A stretch of DNA of 35,009 nucleotides. Source: Bacteroidales bacterium. GTDB lineage: Bacteria; Bacteroidota; Bacteroidia; Bacteroidales; UBA932. The translations under genes were made by a program, and so were the position numbers. The stretch is taken from assembly GCA_016286385.1 (NCBI GenBank), contig JAEESO010000023.1:1-35009 (forward strand). Direction: 5' to 3'. The notes under the pieces are model-generated. The model was not told where the DNA came from. It worked only from the letters and a program-made list of their open reading frames with translations, and did not search any database. Shown here one piece after another: positions 17,154 to 25,192 of this stretch (positions are counted from its first letter, which is position 1; each line of letters begins with the position of its first letter).

Positions 17154-18812
17154 ATGCGTATGTCCCACCTGTTGAATGTGTCATTTATTATCATGGCGCT
17201 TGCTGCGGCCTGTAACAATGGAAAAGAAGCACCTGAAAATAACAAGGTGAATGAAGTAAGCGTTACTGCACATATCGAAGGCTCCTCAAAAGCCACAATA
17301 AATGATTCCGGGAAACTGGAATGGCGTTTTGATGATGCAATTGACGTTATATCATCCGATGGCGCATTTGTGAAGTTCCTCTCCGAATCGGCAAATGGTT
17401 CGGATGCAACTTTCAAAGGGAAACTAAAATCCGAAGAGACTGTATCCGGAGGAGTATATCCCTCCGGTATCGGAAAGAATGAAGGCGGCACATTGATCCT
17501 GAATTATCCATCCACTCTTTCTTGGGAAGACGGGGTGGTAGCTCCACCAATGGTTGGCACCCTTTCCGGAGAAAACAGTATCCTGTTCTCAGAGGCTGGC
17601 GGCCGCCTTTGCTATACTTTCACGGCTATACCACCCACAGCCCGATCTTTCCACATCGCGGCAAAGGGGCAGCGGCTAACCGGCTCTTTCGAGGTAATTG
17701 ATGGTACAGTAACAACACAGGAAGCCGAAGAGTCTGAGGATATCGTTGTGAGGTTTTCCCAGCCAAGGGGCAACATGTCTTTCCATATTCCGGTACCTAC
17801 GGGGAAATACAGTGCAATTACCGTCTGGTTTGAAGATGAGTCCGGAAGCCGCCTGGCCTGGGCCGATGGTGGCCTTGTCTCGAATCCGGCGGTCGTTTCC
17901 AAAGGAAGTGAAGTCTCACTCTCGGGTGGTAGTTTTGCCCCGTCGGTGAGTGTGATGTCGTATAATATCCTGTATTATAAACCATCTACCGAAGAAAGCA
18001 TAACAGGGTTCAAGCGATGGGATTCACGTAAAGGTAATATCCTGGCGCGAATTAAAACTTCATCTCCACTGATAATAGGCACGCAAGAGAACACCGGCTG
18101 GCAGGCGCAGTACATACTTGCACAAAGCCCCAATTACAAGTTATTGGGACGGAATCTTTACGGCACCGACTATAACACCATCTCTCCCTCCAATACTTCC
18201 CAGATGGATTATGAAATCGAGGCGCTTTACTATGATTCGTCGGCAGTGGAACTGGTGGATGGACAGTGGGAGACATTCTGGCTTTCAACTACTCCGGATA
18301 CCCCCAGGTCCAAACTGGACGGTGTCCAGTATAGCCGCGCATGCACCTGGGCAAAGTTTCGCATAAAGGGCAGCAGCACCGTCTTTTATGTGTTCAATTC
18401 ACATCTGCACGCCAACAGCGGAGTGCTGACCGGGTATGAGCCTGAGCAAATCCGCCGCCAGGAGGCTGAAATCGTCCTGAAAAAGATTAAAGATATTACC
18501 GGCGGTAACTCTCCTTTGATCTGGACCGGAGATTTCAACTGCAAACCCACCGCATCGGCCATAAAGTTCATTCTGGATAATCCGTATGTTAAAGTGATTG
18601 ACAGCCGCCCCGCGTCTTATGATGGAAGGAAGGGGACATTTACCAACTTCTCTACTGCTGCATCCTATAATACCGATGCCTATCGTTATGATTTTGTCTT
18701 CATAAGCGATGACTGGAACTTACTCCAGTACGATGTCATGGATACAGATGTCACATCAGGATCGTGGGGTTCAGATCATCTGCCCGTCACGGTAAAACTG
18801 GCAGGTAAATGA
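17154..18812 (+). CDS. Second fimbrillin-EEP fusion lipoprotein
   Basis: 552 residues, lipobox Cys20 (AAAC). The layout matches the 14101 gene: a fimbrillin-like half (SSKATINDSGKLEWRFDDAI; FHIPVPTGKYSAITVWF), then an EEP domain with MSYNIL (N271), GTQEN (E312), GDFN (D460) and SDHLPV (D541, H542). The first two motifs fall at the same residue numbers as in the paralogue, but the rest is clearly divergent, so the pair is an old duplication rather than a recent one. The two enzymes probably act on different bonds or products of one phosphorylated substrate. A start at 17160 is possible. ATGA overlap with the acid phosphatase gene. Confidence 0.92.
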   Translation: MRMSHLLNVSFIIMALAAACNNGKEAPENNKVNEVSVTAHIEGSSKATINDSGKLEWRFDDAIDVISSDGAFVKFLSESANGSDATFKGKLKSEETVSGGVYPSGIGKNEGGTLILNYPSTLSWEDGVVAPPMVGTLSGENSILFSEAGGRLCYTFTAIPPTARSFHIAAKGQRLTGSFEVIDGTVTTQEAEESEDIVVRFSQPRGNMSFHIPVPTGKYSAITVWFEDESGSRLAWADGGLVSNPAVVSKGSEVSLSGGSFAPSVSVMSYNILYYKPSTEESITGFKRWDSRKGNILARIKTSSPLIIGTQENTGWQAQYILAQSPNYKLLGRNLYGTDYNTISPSNTSQMDYEIEALYYDSSAVELVDGQWETFWLSTTPDTPRSKLDGVQYSRACTWAKFRIKGSSTVFYVFNSHLHANSGVLTGYEPEQIRRQEAEIVLKKIKDITGGNSPLIWTGDFNCKPTASAIKFILDNPYVKVIDSRPASYDGRKGTFTNFSTAASYNTDAYRYDFVFISDDWNLLQYDVMDTDVTSGSWGSDHLPVTVKLAGK

Positions 18813-19948
18813 GAAGGACTCTTCTCTGTTTTCTGACGCTATTCCTTGCCGTCATACTTGATGCGCAGGGAGTTTATACCTGTTATAACTTTGACGCACC
18901 TAGAGTAAATACTCCTGCACCGGAGGGATATAATGTGTTCTACATCAGCCATTATGGCCGGCATGGTGCGCGTTATATCTATAGCGAGAATGATTATGCC
19001 GTATTGGATGCCGTTTTCTCCAAGGCCTCGCTGACACCGTTAGGGAAACGGGTCCGGGACCGTTTTGAAGCTCTGTATCCGTCCCTTAAAGGCCGTGCAG
19101 GCGAATTAAGCCCGCTGGGAGAGGCGCAGCAGTATCTTCTGGCCCGCAGGATGATGGATGAGTTGCCAGAGGTTTTTTCGAGATATTCAAGGGTAGAAGC
19201 TGTCTCCTCTGATGTTCCCAGGTGTGTCCGTAGCATGCATTTTTTCCTTGAAGGACTCAGACAAGGAGGAAAAAAGAGAAGAATCAGCGGCAATGTTGAT
19301 ACGTCTTTGCTTCCTGCACTGAAAAATGGACCCGTTCATCATGACAATGTGGATAGTCTCTTTCTGGCTAGTTTTGATATGGCGCCCGTTTACGAACGTC
19401 TATTTGATAATGCACAATCGGCCAAGGAACTTGCCGACTCTCTTGTTTTCGTCCGCTCATTGTATTATTTCTGCGCACATCTTCCATCAGCAGGCTTCTC
19501 GCGTGAGCCGTTGATGGAACAGGCTTTCAGCAGTGAGGAGTGGGGCGTACTCAACAGTCTGGAAGACCAGAAATTCAGCCTTCACGGTGGCTGGTCACGC
19601 CCGTCCAACGTAGCTAGGATTTGGCCTTTAGTGGAGAACTTTATTGATGAAGCGGATTTGGCGATTGCATCAGGAAAAAAGAAGGTGCGCCTCCGCTTTG
19701 GCCACGATAATGTATTGATTCCATTTATGGCTTTTTTAAAAATGGGCCCATTTACCGCAGAGTTGTTTAATTGCTCTGATTGTCCGATGGGGGCTAACGT
19801 CAGATGGATTTTTGCATCAAACAAAGACGACGTGTTGGTAAAAGTACAATACAATGAGAGCGATGTAAGTCAATGGATGCCGTGGAATGAGTTCCGTAAA
19901 GATTGTTTAGACAAAATTGCCTGGGCGAAGCAAGTATTAAGTAAATGA
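18809..19948 (+). CDS. Histidine acid phosphatase (phytase/MINPP-like)
   Basis: 379 residues with a cleavable signal peptide (MRRTLLCFLTLFLAVILDAQ). The branch-2 histidine-phosphatase motif RHGARY has the nucleophile His52, and a later GHDN (His299, Asp300) supplies the acid. The domain also contains LSPLGEAQQYLLARRM, as in phytases and multiple inositol-polyphosphate phosphatases. It would remove phosphate monoesters in the periplasm or outside. Its start overlaps the previous stop, which ties it to the EEP enzyme: one enzyme opens a diester or exposes a phosphate and the other clears the monoester (inference). Substrate could be an inositol phosphate or a sugar phosphate. Confidence 0.92.
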   Translation: MRRTLLCFLTLFLAVILDAQGVYTCYNFDAPRVNTPAPEGYNVFYISHYGRHGARYIYSENDYAVLDAVFSKASLTPLGKRVRDRFEALYPSLKGRAGELSPLGEAQQYLLARRMMDELPEVFSRYSRVEAVSSDVPRCVRSMHFFLEGLRQGGKKRRISGNVDTSLLPALKNGPVHHDNVDSLFLASFDMAPVYERLFDNAQSAKELADSLVFVRSLYYFCAHLPSAGFSREPLMEQAFSSEEWGVLNSLEDQKFSLHGGWSRPSNVARIWPLVENFIDEADLAIASGKKKVRLRFGHDNVLIPFMAFLKMGPFTAELFNCSDCPMGANVRWIFASNKDDVLVKVQYNESDVSQWMPWNEFRKDCLDKIAWAKQVLSK

Positions 19949-19949
19949 T

Positions 19950-21470
19950 ATGGCTGTTGTAGATTGGATGATAGTGGGCGTTTTTTTATTCGCCCTTATC
20001 TTTATTGGCTGGCTCTTCTCCAAAAAGAGCAAGGACATAGGAGACTATTTTGTGGCTGGGCGTGCCATGCCCGGATGGCTTGTGGCTATTGCGGCAACAG
20101 GAACATCAATCAGCGCCGGAACCTTTGTCGGGTCTCCGGAACTGGGCTTCAATACAAACCTTACCTATGTGCTGAATATGCTTGGGGGTATTGTGGGCGG
20201 TTGTGTTGTGGCGGCTTTTATCTTGCCCAAGCTCTATAACGCCAAGACAATAACCATTTATGGTTACATAGGGAACCGATACGGGGAAACGGCAAAGCGT
20301 GCAAACAGCATTATGTTCCTTGTAGGGCAACTGTTCACATCAGGTTCCAGGCTGTTTATTGCGGCCATAGCCGTATCTGTAATCCTTTTTGGAAGCATAC
20401 ATTTCCAGTTCCTGGTGTGGTCCATTTTGTTATTAGGCCTTATCAGTACCATCTACACTATGCTTGGCGGCATTAAAGGGCTGCTCTATATAGATACCTT
20501 CCAGACGCTACTCTTCATTTTTACCGGAGTTGTGGCATTGGTGATGATATGGATTGCCTTAGATCTGCCACTGCCGGAAGTATGGCGTTCACTCTCCACT
20601 GACGGTATGGTAAAAACTCCTGCCGGATGGGAGCCCGGTCCCAAGGTGCAGATATTTGATCCGCGCATTCGCTTTGACCTTCCATATACCATTATTGGCG
20701 GTCTTATAGGCGTTGGTTTTTTCAAGGTGGCCCAGTTCACTACAGATCATGAGTTTGTACAGCGTCAACTTGCGTGTAAGGATGTAAGACAAGCAGGACG
20801 CTCCCTTGTTGCCTCACAGCTTCTTACACTTCCCGTGGTCCTTATTTTCCTGTGCATAGGCCTGCTGCTTTTTGTGATGTACAGGAATGACCCGGCACAG
20901 TCTTCAATGTTTTCCGATGCCCGCGACCTTTTCCCCCAGTATATCAAGAACCGAATCCCCACCGGAGTCCGAGGCCTTATGATTACCGGCCTTCTGGCAT
21001 CGGCCCTTTCAAGCTTCAACTCGGCCATTAATGCCATGGCCTCCAGCTTTGTGACAGACCTTTACCTGCCTATAAAGGCATCGCGAGGGAAAGCCATTGA
21101 CGGTGACGCCGCCCAGCTTTCTTCATCCAGGAAAATGGTGTTGCTCATGGGCATTCTCCTGACGGGTTTCGCCATTCTGACAGCCGTCATGCAGCAAAGC
21201 AGCGGACTTAACCTGGTGGATTTCGCAACGGGAATAATGTGTTTCGCATATGCCGGAATGATAGGCGTTTTCCTTACGGCAATATTTACTAAACGCGGCA
21301 ATGTCAGGAGCGTTATTGCCGCACTAATTGTGGGAGCGTTTATTATCGTCCCCCTGATGTTCCAGAAAGAATTCTTCGGCCACAACTACATTGCGTGGAC
21401 ATGGTGGTGCCCCATCGGCGGAATTGTCTCTACGCTTGTATGCATGGCCGGTAAACCATCAAAGAAATGA
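19950..21470 (+). CDS. Sodium:solute symporter (SSS family)
   Basis: 506 residues of almost entirely hydrophobic sequence, consistent with about 13 transmembrane helices. SSS hallmarks are GDYFVAGRAMPGWLVAIAATGTS-like text near the N-terminus (about 30-55), TIYTMLGGIKGLLYIDTFQ in the middle, and LLASALSSFNSAINAMASSF, the Na+-site helix, near residue 350. It imports a small solute such as a sugar, polyol, inositol or sialic acid with Na+. It starts one base after the phosphatase stop, and its stop overlaps the dehydrogenase start. It presumably brings the released monomer into the cytoplasm. Confidence 0.95.
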   Translation: MAVVDWMIVGVFLFALIFIGWLFSKKSKDIGDYFVAGRAMPGWLVAIAATGTSISAGTFVGSPELGFNTNLTYVLNMLGGIVGGCVVAAFILPKLYNAKTITIYGYIGNRYGETAKRANSIMFLVGQLFTSGSRLFIAAIAVSVILFGSIHFQFLVWSILLLGLISTIYTMLGGIKGLLYIDTFQTLLFIFTGVVALVMIWIALDLPLPEVWRSLSTDGMVKTPAGWEPGPKVQIFDPRIRFDLPYTIIGGLIGVGFFKVAQFTTDHEFVQRQLACKDVRQAGRSLVASQLLTLPVVLIFLCIGLLLFVMYRNDPAQSSMFSDARDLFPQYIKNRIPTGVRGLMITGLLASALSSFNSAINAMASSFVTDLYLPIKASRGKAIDGDAAQLSSSRKMVLLMGILLTGFAILTAVMQQSSGLNLVDFATGIMCFAYAGMIGVFLTAIFTKRGNVRSVIAALIVGAFIIVPLMFQKEFFGHNYIAWTWWCPIGGIVSTLVCMAGKPSKK

Positions 21471-22501
21471 GACAAGCAGTATTGACAGAGCCGGAACATA
21501 TGGAGTTTCAGGAAGTTCCGGCACCCAAGGCGGAAGACCTTGGACCTCATGAGGTTCTTCTGAAGATAAAACGAATCGGCATCTGTGGAAGCGAAATCCA
21601 TTCCTGGCACGGGAAACACCCCGCAACATTCTACCCCGTAATTCAGGGGCATGAGTATTCGGCAATCGTAGAGGCCGTCGGGGCCGATGTTACAGTCTGT
21701 GCCCCAGGTGATCCTGTAACGGCACGTCCACAACTTGTATGCGGGAAGTGTAACCCTTGTAAAAGAGGTCAGTACAACGTGTGCGAGAATCTTCGCGTTC
21801 AGGCATTTCAGGCCGATGGCGCCGCACGTGATTTCTTTGTTGTAGACGATGACAGGATAGTCAAACTACCGGAGGGAATGTCCCTGGATTATGGCGCAAT
21901 GGTAGAGCCATCTGCCGTTGGGGCCCATTCTACGGCAAGGGCCGGAGATCTGAGGGGAAAGAATGTTGTGGTGTCAGGTGCTGGGACTATAGGTAATCTG
22001 GTTGCCCAGTTCGCTATTGCCCGTGGCGCAAAGCGGGTGCTTATTACCGATGTAAGTGACCTCCGTCTGGATATTGCAAGGAAATGTGGGATATCGGATA
22101 CTCTTAATGTGACCAAGATGTCCCTTAAAGAGGGCGTGAAGCAGATATTCGGGGATGAGGGCTTTCAGGTTGGCTTTGAAGTGGCCGGAGTGGAATCCTC
22201 CATCCGTAGCCTGATGGAATGCATAGAAAAGGGCAGCACCATTGTGGTTGTGGCTGTATTTGAAAAAGATCCTGCTTTGAGCATGTTCTATCTGGGAGAA
22301 CATGAACTGACTCTGGTGGGAACCATGATGTATCGTCACGAAGACTATCAGGAGGCCGTGAATATGATTTCAGGCGGGAAGATTAATCTTGAACCGCTTG
22401 TTTCAAACAGGTTCTCCTTTGAAGATTACGCAAAAGCTTATAACTTTATAGACGAGAACCGAGCCACTTCAATGAAGGTGATAATAGATCTTGATTTATG
22501 A
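21467..22501 (+). CDS. Zinc-dependent alcohol/polyol dehydrogenase (MDR family)
   Basis: 344 residues, no signal peptide. Catalytic-zinc ligands appear in GICGSEIHSWHG and GHEY, and the structural-zinc cysteines in CGKCNPCKRGQYNVC. NAD(P) is bound at GAGTIG (about 169-174) with Asp in ITDVSD after the second strand, pointing to NAD. Overall it resembles sorbitol/L-idonate/threonine-type dehydrogenases. It would oxidise a secondary alcohol of a polyol or sugar to a ketone. With the following fructokinase-like kinase this suggests polyol to ketose to ketose phosphate (inference). Start and stop both overlap neighbours (ATGA). Confidence 0.92.
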   Translation: MRQAVLTEPEHMEFQEVPAPKAEDLGPHEVLLKIKRIGICGSEIHSWHGKHPATFYPVIQGHEYSAIVEAVGADVTVCAPGDPVTARPQLVCGKCNPCKRGQYNVCENLRVQAFQADGAARDFFVVDDDRIVKLPEGMSLDYGAMVEPSAVGAHSTARAGDLRGKNVVVSGAGTIGNLVAQFAIARGAKRVLITDVSDLRLDIARKCGISDTLNVTKMSLKEGVKQIFGDEGFQVGFEVAGVESSIRSLMECIEKGSTIVVVAVFEKDPALSMFYLGEHELTLVGTMMYRHEDYQEAVNMISGGKINLEPLVSNRFSFEDYAKAYNFIDENRATSMKVIIDLDL

Positions 22502-24339
22502 GAAAACTAGCCGCTGGATTGTTCCTACTTCTGATGATTTCTTGTGCAGATAACGCATCCTGGCAACCTGCCGGTGACCATATCCGCACCAAATGGGCCA
22601 AAGATGTCACACCCTCCAACCCGCATCCGGATTATCCACGGCCAGGGATGCAGCGGCCCATTTGGAAATCCTTGAACGGCCTTTGGGACTATGCGGTAAC
22701 ACCTTCTACGGCAGAGAGGATGCCGGAACCGGACGGAAAGATCCTGGTGCCTTTCTGCATAGAGTCGTCGCTTTCCGGTGTAGGACGTAACGTTGGACGA
22801 GACAGCGTGCTGTGGTATGAGCGTGACTTTGTAATTCCTCGCAAGTGGAAACAACATACGCTTCTCCATTTTGACGCAGTTGACTGGAAAGCAGAAGTCT
22901 GGCTGAATGGTAAGCAGCTTAAAACTCACACGGGGGGATATACCCGTTTCTCTTATGATATAACTTCATTCCTTGTTCCTGGCAAACAACACCTTGTTGT
23001 AAAAGTGACTGACGGGACAGACAACGATATGCAGCCACGCGGCAAACAAGTGACCAGTCCACAAGGTATCTGGTACACCTCCGTCACCGGCATTTGGCAG
23101 AGCGTCTGGATTGAGCCAGTTGCAGATGCCTATATTTCTGGTTATACTGCGGAGACCTCCCTTGGTGGCGATATCAAGTTATCCGCCTCCATAGTCGGAG
23201 AGGCCGATAACGTGTTTTATCGCATTCTCCCGGATGGGGGTGGAGATTGCATTGCTGAGGCCTCATGCACCGCAGGTGATGAAGTTGTACTCCATATAGA
23301 TAATCCAGAATTGTGGAGTCCTGAGACACCATATCTTTACGGACTTGAAATAGGACTGGTCAAGGACGGCCATAAAGTAGACCTTATAAAAGGCTATACG
23401 GCAATACGCCAGAGTTCAGAAGTGAGGGATGCTGCCGGGTACAGGCGCATCGGCCTCAATGGCAAACCCTATTTCCAATTTGGCCCTCTGGATCAGGGCT
23501 GGTGGCCGGACGGTCTGTATACAGCCCCAACCGATCAGGCGCTGAAGTTTGACATCGTCAAGACAAAAGACTTTGGCTACAATATGATCAGAAAGCACAT
23601 CAAAGTGGAACCGGAGCGTTGGTATTACTGGTGTGACCGCCTTGGCATTTGTGTATGGCAGGATATGCCGTCCGTGGCCGAAAACATCCATGTCCCAAAG
23701 GAAGATCCCAATAAGCAATGGGGACAGTATGCCTATGACACAGGGTGGGATTACCCTCTTTCGGGAGAGGCAAAGGATAATTACTATAAAGAATGGAAGG
23801 AGATTATGCTTCAGCTGCGCAACCACCCTTCAATTGTGGTGTGGGTGCCGTTTAACGAAGGCTGGGGACAGTTTGATACAGAAGCCGTAGTTGATTATAC
23901 TCGCGAAATAGATTCTACCAGGCTCATTAATTCTGCATCAGGAGGCAACTCTGTCATGTGTGGAGACATATTGGACAGCCATAATTATCCACGCCCTATT
24001 ATGAAATTCCGGAGCAATGGGGCCCAAATAGATGTACTCGGCGAATACGGAGGAATCGGCCTTGCCCTTCCCGGGCATCTTTGGCAAGAAGATAATAACT
24101 GGGGATATAAGGGCCTTTGCAAAGATTCCGAAGAATTGTTGGACAAATACGCCCGCTATGCCGATATGTTTATCCCTGAAATTCTTTCTGGCGTTTCTGC
24201 CGGCGTTTATACCCAGACAACAGACGTAGAGGGTGAAGTGAACGGCCTGATGACCTATGATAGGAAAATTGTGAAGATGGATGAACAGGCACTACGCGCT
24301 GTCAACGAAAAAGTAATATCAACTTTGAATCATGAATAA
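22498..24339 (+). CDS. GH2-family glycoside hydrolase lipoprotein
   Basis: 613 residues, lipobox Cys16 (MISC). Domain order is that of compact GH2 enzymes: sugar-binding jelly-roll (about 35-205, WKSLNGLWDYAV; VLWYERDF; DAVDWKAEVWLNG), immunoglobulin-like (about 210-305) and TIM barrel. The acid/base is Glu454 in FNEGWG and the probable nucleophile is Glu516 in GEYGG. GH2 activities include beta-galactosidase, beta-glucuronidase and beta-mannosidase; nothing seen settles which. The stop overlaps the kinase start by 8 bases. Predicted outer-membrane lipoprotein. Confidence 0.94.
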   Translation: MRKLAAGLFLLLMISCADNASWQPAGDHIRTKWAKDVTPSNPHPDYPRPGMQRPIWKSLNGLWDYAVTPSTAERMPEPDGKILVPFCIESSLSGVGRNVGRDSVLWYERDFVIPRKWKQHTLLHFDAVDWKAEVWLNGKQLKTHTGGYTRFSYDITSFLVPGKQHLVVKVTDGTDNDMQPRGKQVTSPQGIWYTSVTGIWQSVWIEPVADAYISGYTAETSLGGDIKLSASIVGEADNVFYRILPDGGGDCIAEASCTAGDEVVLHIDNPELWSPETPYLYGLEIGLVKDGHKVDLIKGYTAIRQSSEVRDAAGYRRIGLNGKPYFQFGPLDQGWWPDGLYTAPTDQALKFDIVKTKDFGYNMIRKHIKVEPERWYYWCDRLGICVWQDMPSVAENIHVPKEDPNKQWGQYAYDTGWDYPLSGEAKDNYYKEWKEIMLQLRNHPSIVVWVPFNEGWGQFDTEAVVDYTREIDSTRLINSASGGNSVMCGDILDSHNYPRPIMKFRSNGAQIDVLGEYGGIGLALPGHLWQEDNNWGYKGLCKDSEELLDKYARYADMFIPEILSGVSAGVYTQTTDVEGEVNGLMTYDRKIVKMDEQALRAVNEKVISTLNHE

Positions 24340-25192
24340 GCCACTCATATTCGGGATTGGGGAGATTGTCTGGGACTGTCTTCCGGCAGGAAAGAAGCTT
24401 GGCGGAGCCCCTGTGAATTTTTCATATTATGCGGGCAGATTGGGTGCCGATAGTTATGCCGTAAGCGCCGTAGGCAAGGACAGCCTTGGAGAAGAGACTC
24501 TAGAGAGTTGCCGCAGCTTCGGGCTTGATACCCGCTTTATAGAGCAGAACGAGCTTCCTACCAGCAGGGTACTTGTAAAACTTGACAGTTCAGGTGTGCC
24601 CCAGTATGAGATTCTGGAAGGAGTGGCCTGGGATGCGCTGGACGCATCAGAGGAAGTCTTGGCGGCAGTGTCGCGCGCTGACGCTATTTGCTGGGGGTCT
24701 CTGGCCGGAAGGACAGACCGTTCTTTCAAGGCTATTTCTTCTATGATCGTAACTGCTCCAGAGGGTTGTATGAAAGTATTTGACATAAACCTTCGGCAGC
24801 ATTACTACAGTCGTGAAAAGATTGAATCCTCGCTTGGGGCTGCTTCGGCCCTCAAACTAAACGAGGATGAACTTCCTGTCCTTTCCGGATTATTCAACCT
24901 TCCTACCGATGCGGCCGATGCGCTTTGCTGTATTGCTCAGCGATGGAGCCTGGACTATGTCATCTATACCTGCGGGGCGGCCTTCAGTGAGATTCATGGC
25001 ACCAACGGCCTGATTTCTCACATAGATACGCCTAAAGTGGATGTTGCCGATACTGTTGGGGCGGGTGATTCATTTACGGCCGCATTCATTACATCTATCC
25101 TTCTTGGTAAAACTACCCGCGAAGCTCACGAGATGGCAGTTTCCCTAGCGGCAAAAGTCTGTTCCAGTTCAGGTGCAATAGTTGAGATATGA
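24332..25192 (+). CDS. PfkB-family carbohydrate kinase (fructokinase-like)
   Basis: 286 residues, cytoplasmic. PfkB signatures are the substrate-binding GGAPVNFSYYAGRLGA near the N-terminus (about 23-38) and the catalytic DTVGAGDSF with base Asp246. The GIGEIVWDCLP opening and GGAPVN make it look like Bacteroidetes fructokinases rather than ribokinase or IolC-type kinases, but this is a judgement by eye. It would phosphorylate the ketose made by the dehydrogenase or a released hexose. It overlaps both neighbours (8 bp upstream, ATGA downstream). Confidence 0.93.
   Translation: MNKPLIFGIGEIVWDCLPAGKKLGGAPVNFSYYAGRLGADSYAVSAVGKDSLGEETLESCRSFGLDTRFIEQNELPTSRVLVKLDSSGVPQYEILEGVAWDALDASEEVLAAVSRADAICWGSLAGRTDRSFKAISSMIVTAPEGCMKVFDINLRQHYYSREKIESSLGAASALKLNEDELPVLSGLFNLPTDAADALCCIAQRWSLDYVIYTCGAAFSEIHGTNGLISHIDTPKVDVADTVGAGDSFTAAFITSILLGKTTREAHEMAVSLAAKVCSSSGAIVEI

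Noticed and set aside
24332..25192. IolC-type 5-dehydro-2-deoxygluconokinase, pointing to a myo-inositol pathway
   Set aside because: The kinase looks fructokinase-like and no other iol genes are visible. An inositol-phosphate substrate is kept only as a hypothesis.
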